The notes beneath the pieces are model-generated. The model had not been told where the DNA came from and made no database searches. It worked only from the letters and a program-made list of their open reading frames with translations. Shown piece by piece: positions 46,101 through 56,189 of a stretch of DNA of 64,000 bases. The stretch comes from Blattamonas nauphoetae (Eukaryota > Preaxostyla > Oxymonadida): the NCBI GenBank assembly GCA_033064195.1, contig JARBJD010000007.1, positions 62,001-126,000 of the forward strand, given 5' to 3'. How positions within the stretch are numbered: position 1 is the stretch's first letter; each line of letters starts with the position of its first letter. Both the position numbers and the translations under genes were made by a program.

Positions 46101-46748
46101 CTGGAAGACGTTCGGACGACGGTAAAGTGTAAGTTGAGAGAGGCTAAGTTTGTATCAAGAAAGTGGAAAAATAGACCAGATGTGAGGGCATTTCAAAAAG
46201 AGTGACGACGGAAGTTTGAACAGACTCCCTCGAGACAAGTTTGCAACAATAAGTATCATAAGCAAAAGATCTGGGAAGAATAGACAAGAGAAAAGGGGGG
46301 TACCGAAGGTAATGGAGAAAGGATGTGTATGAGGCGAGAATTGGCGATGATGAAGGAACGATTGTGCCGCGAAGCTGTTTTGAGGTGATTTGGTGTTCAA
46401 CAAGGTATGATCTGATTTAAAAACGGTTTTTGAAGGAAAAGAACAGACGGAATGATTCCTTGAGCTATGGATCAGAAAAGAGAGAATGATTGATAGAGAT
46501 GGAGGAAAGCAGACAGAGCACTCGTAGTTTCTAATATTCGTAAATAAAAAGAGAAATGATGAACCTTATAATTCAGTTGAAGAAAGATGCTTTTGGGATC
46601 AGTCATTCGAGTAAGAAAGTGATCAATCCATGACAAAAAAGCTTGAGATTCACGTGACAAAGAAGGACTGTCACTTCAAGGGGTTTGTGAATTGGAGAAT
46701 TCCTTTGAAGTACCTAGGAAATGATTGACGTGTATTTTGAGGAGTCAT
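43195..46748 (-). CDS. Pseudokinase-like domain fused to a RING-H2 finger
   Basis: Proposed start MTPQNTRQSFPSDSPS at 46748 (40-nt intron after SFP). Exons with a kinase-like fold follow: hinge-like IVANLSRGSLFKLP, PEDTIRVVLFQLC, LHSLGLVHLNLTPETVSF, then WDIWSVGMIFYRLITRSRP and LDPNPMERPSAAEALNHPYM (kinase C-lobe). The catalytic loop reads HLN...TPET where an active kinase has HRD...KPEN, and no DFG is seen, so catalysis is unlikely. The linker of about 500 residues is Pro/Gln/Ser-rich with repeats; before the end a helical coiled region and then RING-H2: CCVCMSDYEEGDVLLPLPCEH...FHKDC...CPACK. The RING implies an E3 ubiquitin ligase; the kinase-like part may bind partners. N-terminal exon chain is tentative, the last 840 codons are a single solid frame. 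Divergent from the next gene by about 40 bp. Confidence 0.72.
44262..44405 (-). repeat. 21-nt tandem repeat encoding HQPPSQP units
   Basis: Six or seven near-identical copies of a 21-nt unit (plus strand ggttggtgtggctgtgacggt) inside the RING gene, read as (HQPPSxP)n. All interruptions keep the frame. Confidence 0.9.
45335..45435 (-). repeat. Hexanucleotide (GCTGTG)n repeat encoding Gln-Pro
   Basis: About 15 copies of a GTGGCT/GTAGCT hexamer (plus strand) in the same gene, read as alternating Q-P/Q-L residues. Length is likely to vary between alleles. Confidence 0.9.
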
Positions 46749-46788
46749 TTCAGTGAATCCGGGCCAGATCAACTTCACCTTCTCAACT

Positions 46789-47286
46789 ATGATGAACACT
46801 CTTGCATTTCCTCTTCGAGTCAAAGTCCCTACCACTCAGCAGACATATGATCTTAACTGCCTTCCTCATCATACCATTCTCCAGGTGAAAGAACAACTTG
46901 TTCCCATCGTCAAGTGTCCAGCTGAAGATATGGATATCATGCATGAAGCAGACTTTATGAATGATTCTACGACACTTTCCCAAATTAATTTTGGTGATCC
47001 CAAGTTTCTGATTCTCTTTTGTCGAGAAGTAGACCACTCCCAAGGTGCAATCACGATTACCGTCTGCGACCACAAAAATGTGTCGAAACAAATGACAATT
47101 TCGCCCACAAAAAAAATTCAGGATCTCAAATCCATGGTCGCAGAATCATTCTTTACCACACCCAACAATATCTCGCTCGTTTATGCTGGTCGGACTCTCG
47201 ATCACGAAAGCGATGTTATATCGGATTGTGGAATTGTAGATGGAGCAGTAGTCATTGCTACGGCACACATTATCGGTGGACTTTAA
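46789..47286 (+). CDS. Two-domain ubiquitin-like protein ending Gly-Gly-Leu
   Basis: 165 codons, ATG at 46789 (a second ATG follows at once). Two beta-grasp domains in tandem: LAFPLRVKVPTTQQTYDLNC...VKEQLVPIVKCPAEDM...FLILFCRE, and ITITVCDHKNVSKQMTISP...DLKSMVAESFFTTPNNISL VYAGRTL...ISDCGIVDGAVVIAT, then AHIIGGL. The second domain has the ubiquitin signature spacing (LVYAGRTLDHE compares with LIFAGKQLEDG). A final Gly-Gly followed by one residue is the form of an unprocessed modifier; two domains with a single C-terminal GG is the plan of ISG15 and FAT10. It may also be a non-conjugated adaptor: Arg residues before GG are missing (II instead of LR). Intronless. Promoter shared with the RING gene. 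Confidence 0.8.
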   Translation: MMNTLAFPLRVKVPTTQQTYDLNCLPHHTILQVKEQLVPIVKCPAEDMDIMHEADFMNDSTTLSQINFGDPKFLILFCREVDHSQGAITITVCDHKNVSKQMTISPTKKIQDLKSMVAESFFTTPNNISLVYAGRTLDHESDVISDCGIVDGAVVIATAHIIGGL

Positions 47287-47873
47287 GCCTAACCATTTCA
47301 CCTTTTTTCTGGTTTTTCTCTCTCATCGCCCTCTTTTGGGATGTCAGATCTGAAAAAATGGGTTGTTCAAAACAGTTTGAAGATAAAGATTGTAGTAAGC
47401 CTTTAACCATCCGAAAAAGGTGTGTCACCATTTCCAGATGTCATATCTGACTAGGTTTGTCTGACTGGCAAAAGTGCCGGTCAGCACTTGAATCAAGATC
47501 GTCAAAGGGTCAGATCTCACTTGATCTCTCAATCATATGCAGGGACACACGAGCTACGGTCTTGCCCCAGAATTATTGTCGAAAGAAATGAGAATACTCC
47601 ATATCTGTGTGACAGAGTTTTTTGTGATGTCAATCTGTCAATAAATTGCCAGTTTGTTGTCACTGACAAAAGGTAACGGTAACATCAGATCACGTTTCTC
47701 AACAGTCAACTTTTTTTCCTTTTTTCCTATGCACTTCATCATCCTCTCATTTTGTGATTTCTCAATTATGAAATCAATAGTGTATGTTGAAGTGAAAATA
47801 AACAAAAAATACCAACCGGGTTTTATTGATGGGTCATTATAGTGGCGTCACCAAATAGTTCCATGTCAACAAT
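47287..47873. other. Intergenic, no gene recognised
   Basis: 3' region of the ubiquitin-like gene. Contains a hairpin-like segment at 47465-47490 (ctgactggca...gtgccggtcag) and leads into the first foldback element; otherwise featureless. Confidence 0.5.
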
Positions 47874-48475
47874 TATAGTAGTGTCAATAACCCGTACATA
47901 TTCAAAAACCCGTAACATGGGGCTTGAAAAATATACATTGGTCAAACTAAGAAAAATAAAAATTGGTTCCGCGCCGAAACCCCTGTGTCGGGAGAAAACC
48001 TCAAAATACTGTTTCCTTTAGGCGTCCACACTTTTTTCTCAACTTTTTGCCTTCATTTCTCCACAACCAGCCATCCGTTTTGAATCAAATAAAATGCATT
48101 GTGATCGTAAAGATCTCGACAAAAGCTGCTCAAAAAATAAAAGATATTTTTTTCTAAGAATTTTTTGTCGAGAAAAATATGGGTTTTTTTCCATTATCCC
48201 AAATATCCAGAATTTTTTCTCCAAATTTTTTTCAAAATGTTCATTTCACCAAAAAAACGTTTTTGTGAAAAACTTCATCAAAATCGGTTCACTGGTTGTT
48301 GAGATATTGCCGAAACGATTTTTTTTATCGGGCAAAAGGGGGTATTTTGAGGTTTTCTCCCGACACAGGGGTTTCGGCGCGGAACCAAATGTTATTTTTC
48401 TTAGTTTGACCAATATATATTTTTCAAGCCCCATGTTACGGATTTATGAAAAGTTCGGTTTATTGAAACATCTAT
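47874..48475. mobile_element. Foldback / MITE-like element 1
   Basis: About 600 bp. Left arm 47874-48011 and right arm 48339-48475 are inverted copies; the inner 100 bp are nearly identical (ggttccgcgccgaaacccct and its reverse complement, followed by the tgtcgggagaaaacctcaa block). Ends read TATAGTAGTGTCAATAACCC. The middle contains the module acttcatcaaaatcggttca shared with the other elements. No transposase, so non-autonomous; open frames crossing it (for example 48094-48639) are not proteins. TA at the ends suggests a Tc1/mariner-type or similar TA-target family, unproven. Confidence 0.82.
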
Positions 48476-48776
48476 TCGTGCTTTTTTCTGAAAATCTCAC
48501 TTTTGGTCAAACGAAGAAAACAATAACTTTTGGAAATTTTCTATCTTGGCGAATCATAGAAAACCTCAAAAAACCTCGTTTTAGGCCCTTTTGGCCGTGT
48601 GTCCATATCACATCTCCACAACCTGTGGACCAATTGTGATGAAATTTTCCACAGAAATGTTTTTTTCGAGAAAAGATTTTTTTGCCAAAATTCTGAAAAA
48701 AAAATGTTGGGTATTTAGGGTATGCCACAAAACCCCTGAAATCCACATAAATCAAACGTCCACCAAAAAGTGAAAG
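48476..48776. mobile_element. Half foldback element, related but divergent
   Basis: Begins right after element 1. It has the outer block ttttggtcaaacgaagaaa, tctatcttggcgaatc and the module accaattgtgatgaaatttt, then ends with atccacataaatcaaacg and ccaccaaaaagtgaaag. The last 50 bp recur inverted at 54040-54098, and tctatcttggcgaatc recurs inverted near 55510, so this is a single-arm copy of the element that lies split at 54-55.6 kb. Confidence 0.65.
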
Positions 48777-48992
48777 ATCATGTGAAGGGGTATCCATCCT
48801 TGCAGTGATAGCCTGTGCAAACACCTGTGGGAGGAGATGAAGGTTAATCTTTATGAGTTGATCAATGGGAAAAAAGTGTTTAATGGGCAACTGTTGAAAC
48901 TCGTTTAAGCTCATTACTCATTTCTTTTTCTCGTTATCACGATTTCATAAGAAATAATACGATAAAACGAATGAAAACGACGAATTGGCGAT
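48777..48992. other. Intergenic, AT-rich, nothing recognised
   Basis: Short stretch between repeat and the next minus-strand gene. Confidence 0.4.
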
Positions 48993-49807
48993 TTAAAAAG
49001 CTGATCTCTCCTGATCATTACAATCTCTCAACTCCGCCATGTTTGGTTTGAGATGACGAGCAAGGATGGTTAAGGCCGTTTTCGCAGCCTCGAGGAAATT
49101 GATCGCTCTGATTACGGTTGCGAAGAATGAACAAAACGAGGATTCAATGCTTGTGGTTTCACGAACGTCGAGCTGGCTGAGACAATCTTTCTTCAACTGT
49201 ATATTTGAAAAAAGAATCTGAGAATAAAAGATACAATGAATAGAGGATAGGACAGACCTCGAGAGGATGCTATCTTGATATCGATCTGGGTACATCATGA
49301 TCTGAGATAAAACAACAATACAATGAACTGACTGAGATAAAAATGATATTGAACACAATGGAAAAAAAGTTCAAAATGAATCACTCATACCATTTTGTTG
49401 TTTGATCTGTAGTTGTCTCTGGCTATCGAGTTAAGTTCATTCGTGAGAGTTAAAGAGGAGGGATGCGAGATAAAGCTGAAATCGAGAGAGATGAATGCAT
49501 GAGGAAGCGACAAAGAGCATACCGAGAGACAGGTGAGGTCTTAACCTTGTGAGATTCAATGCGTGTGATCGATCTTGCTAATCCTCAAGTGCCTTTCACC
49601 CATAATAGGTATCTTTTCATCAACTTTCCTCCACATGGTGATGAATGAAGGAGAGAGATGAAGGATGGGTGGTTGAAAAGCGGGGTTTGATCTGTCTCCT
49701 CCATTCATCACAAACCCTTCATCTGCGTCCGTCAACGAGACAATCGACGATGGTGGAATAGCCAAGGTGTCAAAGTCTTCGATCTTCTCGGGAGGAAGTG
49801 AGTCCAT
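48993..49807 (-). CDS. Multi-exon gene of unknown function
   Basis: Not recognised. Candidate start MDSLPPEKIEDFDTLAIPP at 49807; acidic first exon with LSPSFITMWRKVDEK. Later exons chained by frame: KVKTSPVSRFISHPSSLTLT, NELNSIARDNYRSNNKM, IMMYPDRYQDSILSR, and a last exon with LDVRETTSIESSFCSFFATV, FLEAAKTALTILARHL, MAELRDCNDQERSAF, stop near 48993. Introns range from about 22 (doubtful) to about 95 nt. The helical last part is like small Mediator or tethering subunits, but nothing diagnostic. The first and second exons might be separate genes. Confidence 0.42.
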
Positions 49808-49849
49808 CTCTTCTGTTTTGTGAAGAAGCGACTTTTCATTCTTCTTCTT

Positions 49850-52800
49850 TTAGGAACGGTGGCGGAGAAGGATGATGATGAAGAGGAGGAGGGCGACACA
49901 CGCACAGTTGACAGGGACCACCCACTTCATCGCTTGCTTCGTCAATGCTTTTCGTTCATCCGATCCACTCAATTTCACTCGGAACGACTCTGTCCGACTT
50001 CCATCACCAAAAACGAGGCGAGCATGCCCTTCTGCCTCGACTGCGATGGATGCTGCAATCTCCTTCTGTGGAATGGCGAGTGTGATGGCTGTTTCGGTGA
50101 ACGAGAGAGTGGACGATTCTGTCAGTTCGCGGGTGTATTCTCCATTCCTGCCATTGTGTACTGATCTCTCAAACACTTCCAGGAACAATCCACACGGGAT
50201 GAATGTCGATCCAATAAGGGTAAACGCGTGCGTTGACGATTTCTTGTTGAACGTGACTTTCGATGAGGATGTATTGAGAGTTGGAACGAAGAATGGCGAG
50301 TGAGAGATTGTTTCTTTTGCTGTCAGCTGACAATCACTCGAGGAGATCCACGTTGATACTGTTTCCACTCCATCTCCTCCATTCAGATTGCTAATCTCAA
50401 TCTCTCCTCCTTCCGAACATCGGATGTGGAAGGAGGATTGTGTGAATGGGAGACAGGCGTGATCCAACTCATCGACACCGAAACAGTTGTGAAGAGCACT
50501 GTCTTCTCGCATCTTCATCAGTGAGCGATCAACAACGTCTTTCAGTTCCAGCGACGAGTCAATCAATGTGATCCGGCCAAGCTGAGCTGTCGTTGGAGAG
50601 TGTGGTTGATTGCGGCGAATACAGAAGAGATTGTGGGGAATGTGTGAATTGGACACGACGTGCTTGGTTGAGCGAAGCGAGTAGAGAACTGGTGAACACT
50701 TCTGGTTGGTCAAACTCCACAAGTTATTCGGTTCCGTGATCTCAATATTGTCGTCATCCGACGCATCAGTGAAATAGTCAAGTGATAACAAGAATGTGCC
50801 CCTGTGTCTCATCTCTTCCCTTTTCGTCCACTTTCCTTTCCCATTCAAACACTGCCACAATCTTCTGATAATTCTCCATTCAACTTGTCTCTTTGCGCGA
50901 TCGTGCTTCTCTCTCTTCTATCTCGCCTCCTCCACCACTCCACACAGACTCGCTCTGATCAGTCTTCTTCGCTCACCCTGAACAAACTCTCTCTCGAACG
51001 CACTTCCTTTCATGTTCTCTCCCGTCTCCTTCAGATGGTTGGAAATGTGTGTCTCTACGATCAGTCGAGGCCGCGTCGATTCCAACCTCTCCTTCTTCGC
51101 CAATCCTTCCGCTTCCGCTTCTTCTTCACCAGGAACGTCCCAGTCGCTCTCTTCTCTTCTTTGCTATTCATCCAGCACAGTTTGGGCATCGAGTTGTTGT
51201 TTTGTTTGTTCCATGGTTTGACACTCATCCAGCGAGTCTTTACCATTTTCTCGCACCATTTTCGAGTGAATGCACGTGGCCTTGGAGTGTACAGACTCAA
51301 ATTGCATAATCTATGCTCTGTCGACTCTTTCTTGCTTTCCAAGACACTTCTCATCTCTCATTTCTTCCTCGTTCCACTCGATCCTTCACTCATTAGCATC
51401 TCGTTGTTCAGTGGAAGGATTGAGAAAAGAAGGTTTGTTGCAGAGGGATGAGACACAAATCAGAAATCATTGTGGAAAGCCGAATTGCAGGAAAGTGTGC
51501 TGACAGCGACAGCTCGTCAATTCGACTCTGGACTCAGCACCCATCTTTCCTCCGAATCGAACAGGAAGATTGAATGTTCAGGCGAGACTGGATACACTGG
51601 TTGTGATCTGGCCGACCGAGTAGTCGGGACGGAACGAGGAGTGGAGAACACCATGTTCGTCAGTGTTTCCTTGTTCACTTCGTCAATCACTTCTCCAATA
51701 CTCACTGTCTTCAACGATGAGGGGAAGGATTAGAGCGAGGACGACTGGCGAACGAGAGTGAGTGGGGACATAGGTTCCACTCAGAAGGGTTGATTCTTCT
51801 TTCAGCTCGTTGTCGAGTTGGAGTGATGGCGGAAGGGTCGATTCGGCTTGATCGATCACATGATCGTTATCTTCCCGTGAATCGCCAACTGAGAGGATAA
51901 AATCGTCCAAAGGGGGTCGGACTTGAAGCAGGGGCAGCAAGAGGGGATGAAGAGAGGGCGACTTCAGTCTTTCCACTGTGGGGCGGGATTCAATGAACAT
52001 TTGCGTCGACTTGGCGTGGAATTCGTGTTCTGAGGGGATTTTCGAGCCCAGAGTGGAGACAATACGATAGGCGGGTGAATACAAAGGGAGAGAGCTCTAT
52101 TGGGCAATGACGAGATAATGAAGGATGATCAAGGAGGAAGATGGGACGGGAAGGTGAACGTCTGGCGGAACAACCCCAAAAGACGAATAAGATGGGTTGT
52201 AGAACGTGGGGAGGTCGGAAAGTTTGGGAGAGGCTTCAATATATTCAAATTTCATGCTGACATCGACAAAATCAGTGCAGAACTTGTTGAGCATCAATTT
52301 ATACGCAGAGAAGATAAATGGGTATGCCATATTCTGTAGATAGCTTTCGTTCGTTTCAAATGTGTCCAGGCTGACTGAAGTTTGCAAAACTTTCGCAATA
52401 AGTGTCAAATTTCTGCGAGATCTGAGATTGTCTGCCGGAGCGACTGAAGGTGGGGAGAGCTTCGAAGGAAAATGAAAATGGTGACATTAATGGCGGTGTT
52501 CAGTTGCTTGGGGAGGAATGTGAGGTGAGCGATGTGCTTTTCCTTCAACAGACAGGAGTGGCGGACTTTTGCGTGTTTGGTGTGTCATCCTTCCCTTCAC
52601 CGCCACCTCCGCTGAGATGGTCAGTTTCGACAAAGGAGTGCAGACACTTCGGACGCCCAAGCATTTCAAAGAAGCTTCGTCAGAACAGCACAACTTTCGG
52701 TGAAGAACACGGCAGATGGGGGTGTTTGGACAGATCCTGTATCAGGATTGGGAAGAGGTGAAGATTCTTTCGTAGAAACATCATCTGTCGATGGATTGTT

Positions 52801-53978
52801 GGAAAGATCTCCTTTTGGAGAGATGGCTTGCTTCTGAATCGATAATCTTCAGAATGGATGACTGATGGTGAATGACGATGCATTGCTCCACCAACAGTTG
52901 TGATACTACGATTGAAGTTACAACGACATAAATACGCGAGATCACGATCAAGATCAACGTACGCTCTGTTGGGAGCTGAATTGTCAGTGAGGATTGAGTC
53001 AAATACAGGAAGCACTTCTGATAGACTGAAATTATAAACCACTCCGCATCCAGATTTTAATTGCTGTTGTATGGTGCATCCTGAAATATCGAAGAGTCTC
53101 AATAAGTTGATTGGAGAGACAAGGCGATTGTATGTGTGTTGACCATCTGGTGCTTTGAATCTTGAGTTGTTCAATAGCACGAAGACCGAAGCGTGGGGGT
53201 CGAATTGGTAGTTTGAAGATGAAAGTTGGATTGTGTTCGAGAATGTCACAGAGCAGTCGATCATCACCAGTCTTGTGAATGCATCCAATTGTGCAACTAT
53301 GATCAGGAGGTCAATCAGATAACATCGAAATTGTCCCATAAATGTGCAACATGTCAAAGAAAGTTTCCCCGCAAACTGATTCTGTTCGATCATGTGGAAG
53401 TTCGTTCCTGCTGTGTAGGTTGTTCATGTCAGATGGATGGCGGTGAAAAAGATGCCCAATGAACTTGAAGGAGACGAGTAGCTGTTGATATCTGCTTCGG
53501 TTGTCTTGTTCTCCTTCACAATGTCGGCAGTTTGTTGGTTGTGGTTTGCGCAATGATTTTGGTCACATTCAACAGGGTTGGATTTGTTCATCAGGTTTCC
53601 ATGGTATTTCTAATGTCAGATATCACTGTCCCATTCAAAGTATCGTCAATACAATGAACTTCACTGTTCTTAATTCGCAGTTGACTCAGATTTCTGAAAG
53701 GATGGTTCTCATCCCAACTGGAAGGGGTATGTGTGAGTTTGGAGAGAGAATAGCCCAAAAGTGAAAAAGTAGGAGGATTTCCAGCTGAGGACAGTGGTTG
53801 AGCAGTAGCGATCGACCCAAAACTGACCGAAAGGGGATCTTGACACATTTGTTTGAATTTAGACAGAAAGGAGTGAATAATCATAAACAATGACACGATT
53901 TAGACAGGAAACAACGATCTTCCGATCACCATTGGAGTTCGCACTGATTATGGGTTCGAAATAAAGAATGGGCTTCAT
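49850..53978 (-). CDS. Large surface-type protein with beta-helix-like repeats and C-terminal membrane anchor (model uncertain)
   Basis: The minus strand carries a series of good coding exons. From the 5' end: MKPILYFEPIISANSNGDRK at 53978; FSLLGYSLSKLTHTPSSWDE; KLSLTCCTFMGQ; LVMIDCSVTFSNTIQLSSSN; FDISGCTIQQQL; LCRCNFNRSITTVGGAMH. Short strands with Cys-x-Phe and a GGA motif are typical of right-handed beta-helix surface proteins, common in oxymonads and trichomonads. After a poorly resolved part (52700-50900) the last 336 codons form one frame with many sequons and Cys, ending in a membrane span (KWVVPVNCACVALLLFIII) and basic tail LLRHRS. No signal peptide is seen at the 5' end, which lies only 60 bp from repeat DNA. 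It may be two or more genes: a patch at 52300-52420 looks like RasGAP. Treat the overall span as a locus, not as a finished gene model. Confidence 0.45.
51683..52480 (-). CDS. RasGAP-like patch (possible separate gene)
   Basis: Within the preceding locus, the exon around 52420-52300 reads PADNLRSRRNLTLIAKVLQ then TSVSLDTFETNESYLQNMAY. The pattern RRNLTLIAKVLQN...F..KE.YM is the last part of the RasGAP domain of neurofibromin-type proteins. The following exon (MYSPAYRIVSTLG to HSRSPVVLALILPLI, 52084-51683) is not recognisable. The preceding FLR...PAI element of RasGAP was looked for upstream and only a weak candidate (LTFLPKQLNTAIN) was found, so a chance resemblance is possible. Confidence 0.3.
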
Positions 53979-54038
53979 CTCCCCCAGTTTCAATTTGCAC
54001 ACCCAAGTTCGGGTCCTCACCTCTTTCTACTATGATTC

Positions 54039-54100
54039 TCTTTCACTTTTTGGTGGACGTTTGATTTATGTGGATTCCAGGGGTTTTTTGGTTTTCCCTT
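54039..54100. mobile_element. Severed outer end of a foldback element
   Basis: The sequence ctttcactttttggtggac followed by gtttgatttatgtggatt is the inverted copy of 48724-48776. It stops at a TA where element A begins; its continuation is probably 55298-55623. Confidence 0.65.
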
Positions 54101-54700
54101 ATAGTGGAGTCACCAATCGGTGTCCTGTCACCAATCGGTGCTTTTTTCTTGAAAAATCACTATTGGTCAAACTAAGAAAAAAATAAAATTTTAGAATTAT
54201 ACTCCCACCCAATCCCGAGAAAACCTCAAAATACCCCCTTTTGCCCGATGAAAAAAATCGTTTTGGCAATATCTCAACAACCCGTGAACCGATTTTGATG
54301 AAATTTTTCACAGAAACGTTTTTTTGGTGAAACAAACATTTTGAAAAAAAGTTACAGAAAAAATTCTGGGTATTTGGGAAAATCGAAAAAAAACCATATT
54401 TTTCACGATAAAACCTTCTTAGCAAAAAATTCGTTTTATTTTTTGTTCATCTTTTGTCGAGATCTATACGATTGCAATGCATTTTATTTGATTCAAAACG
54501 GATAGCTAGTTCTGGAGAAATGAGGGCAAAAAGTTGAAAAAAATGTGTGCATTCGTAACGTTAAAGGTATTTTGAGGTTTTCTCGGGATCGGGTGGGAGT
54601 ATAATTCTAAAATTTTATTTTTTTCTTAGTTTGACCAATAGTGATTTTTCAAGAAAAAAGCACCGATTGGTGACAGGACACCGATTGGTGACTCCACTAT
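54101..54700. mobile_element. Foldback / MITE-like element A
   Basis: 600 bp, arms 54101-54249 and 54555-54700 nearly perfect inverted repeats (about 145 bp; atagtggagtcaccaatcgg at the left, its reverse complement at the right). Centre with module gaaccgattttgatgaaatt. A subterminal 12-bp block caccaatcggtg is duplicated in each arm. Low divergence of the arms suggests recent activity. No coding capacity. Confidence 0.87.
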
Positions 54701-55297
54701 TATAGTTGTGTCAACAATCCAAGAAAATCAATAATTCACGATCTGTTTAGGATAAATCACAATTGGTCTAACTAAGAAAAAAATAAAATTTTAGATTTAT
54801 ATCACGGCGTAATTAGGAGAAAACCACAAAATACCCCTTTTTCCCCAAGAAAAAAAAGTGTTTCGGCAATATCTTCACAACCTGTGAACCGATTTTGATG
54901 AAATTTTTTGTAGAATCGTTTGTTTGGAGAAATGAATTTGTTGAAAAAAATTTCAAGAAAAAATAATGGGTCTCTGGGACGATGTGAAAAAACACTATTT
55001 TTCGCCCCCAAAAATGTTATGGGAATTTTTTTTATTTTTTTTGAGTGTCTTTGATCGATATATACACGATAAAACGCTTTTTCTTCGGTCCAAAACGGAC
55101 CTCTGGTCGTGGAGAAATGACCTCAAAAAGTTTCAAAAAAATGTGTGTATTTTCCTATATGGCGATATGAGGCACGCTCAAATTTTTGTCGTCAAATAAA
55201 TCTAAAATTTTATTTTTTTCTTAGTTAGCCCAATTGTGATTTCTCCTTCACAGATCGTGGATTATTGACATGGCGTGGATTATTGACACTACTATTA
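54701..55297. mobile_element. Foldback / MITE-like element B
   Basis: About 597 bp, abutting element A at a TA. Left end tatagttgtgtcaacaatcc, right end gattattgacactactatta (reverse complement of the same terminus). Arms share aactaagaaaaaaataaaat and aaaattttagatttat. The centre again contains gaaccgattttgatgaaatt. Arms are more diverged than in A. Confidence 0.82.
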
Positions 55298-55623
55298 GAA
55301 AGTTGCGAAAAAACGTTATTTTTCTCGACAAAAAATGGTATGGGAAAATAAATGAAATTTTTTGGTTGAGTCTTTTTTCGATATATTCACGATAAAAATG
55401 CTTTTTGTTTGGTTTGAACCGGATATCTAGTTGTGGAGATACGAGCTGAAAAAGTTTGAAAAAATGTGTGGAGTCCTCCGGTATACAGTATTTTGAGGTT
55501 TCTCCGATTCGCCAAGATAGACAATTCTAAAAATTTATTTTTTTCTTAGTTGGACCAAAATGGTAAATTTCAACCCCAGGTTCCGGGTTGCTGACACGGA
55601 CCGGGTTAATGACACATCTATTA
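55298..55623. mobile_element. Remaining half of the interrupted foldback element
   Basis: Contains gattcgccaagataga and aaatttatttttttcttag and ends gggttaatgacacatctatta, the element terminus. It matches the opposite strand of 48476-48600, so with 54039-54100 it forms one older element into which A and B inserted. Confidence 0.62.
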
Positions 55624-55830
55624 GACTCACAAATTAAAGGGGCATCACTCACCAATTTCTTCTGGTGAATTGATGTGTAGTGGTCTGGAAAGTGTGTTTC
55701 ATAAGTTCAAAATGAACCACATCAACTCTTAGTTGAATTTCATCCCAAATTGTGACGAAGAAGTATATTTGTTTTCTTCATCATTCACCATCACTCATCC
55801 TCTGCGATCGATGAAGCCACACAATCATCC
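55624..55830. other. Intergenic, nothing recognised
   Basis: Low-complexity AT-rich sequence between the repeats and the WD-like exon; no open frame of interest. Confidence 0.4.
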
Positions 55831-55997
55831 TCACTTAAACTTGTTGTGAAACACCGCAGTTTTCTCTTCAACTTCCAATATATCTGGACGAGGAACGGAT
55901 GCTAATCGCTTCCGAGTATCGAAATCAACAATTCGAATCTCTTTTCCTCCGATAGCCAGAGAAGAGTGGAAGTTTTGACCACCAGAGTTGTACCTTC
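55831..55997 (-). pseudogene. Orphan terminal exon of a WD-repeat-like protein
   Basis: After a possible 3' splice site (TCTGAAG) the minus strand reads YNSGGQNFHSSLAIGGKEIR, then IVDFDTRKRLASVPRPDILE and VEEKTAVFHNKFK, stop at 55831-55833. A strand pattern IGGKEIRIVDF..R is that of a last WD40 blade. No upstream exon was found in the 2.7 kb of repeat-like DNA beyond it, so the gene is probably decapitated, or its next exon lies far away across a repeat-filled intron. Confidence 0.4.
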
Positions 55998-56189
55998 AGA
56001 ATCATGTCGAACAATCATCATCAGTTTCGCTTAAACGCATGATTTTTGCTCCTTAATTTTGGTAGTATCATTCCAATAATTGGTCGAAGTGTTTATGAAA
56101 AAAAAGAAAAATAGTAGTTCGTAATAGACGTGTGATTAATCCGACAACTTTCCATCCCCAGGTATCTGGGGTAACAAAAATCGATATTA

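Noticed and set aside
48094-48639. Open frame over element 1 giving FVKNFIKIGSLVVEIL-type peptides
   Set aside because: Crosses an inverted repeat and has no match to a transposase; similar peptides arise from the shared DNA module in other frames and copies.
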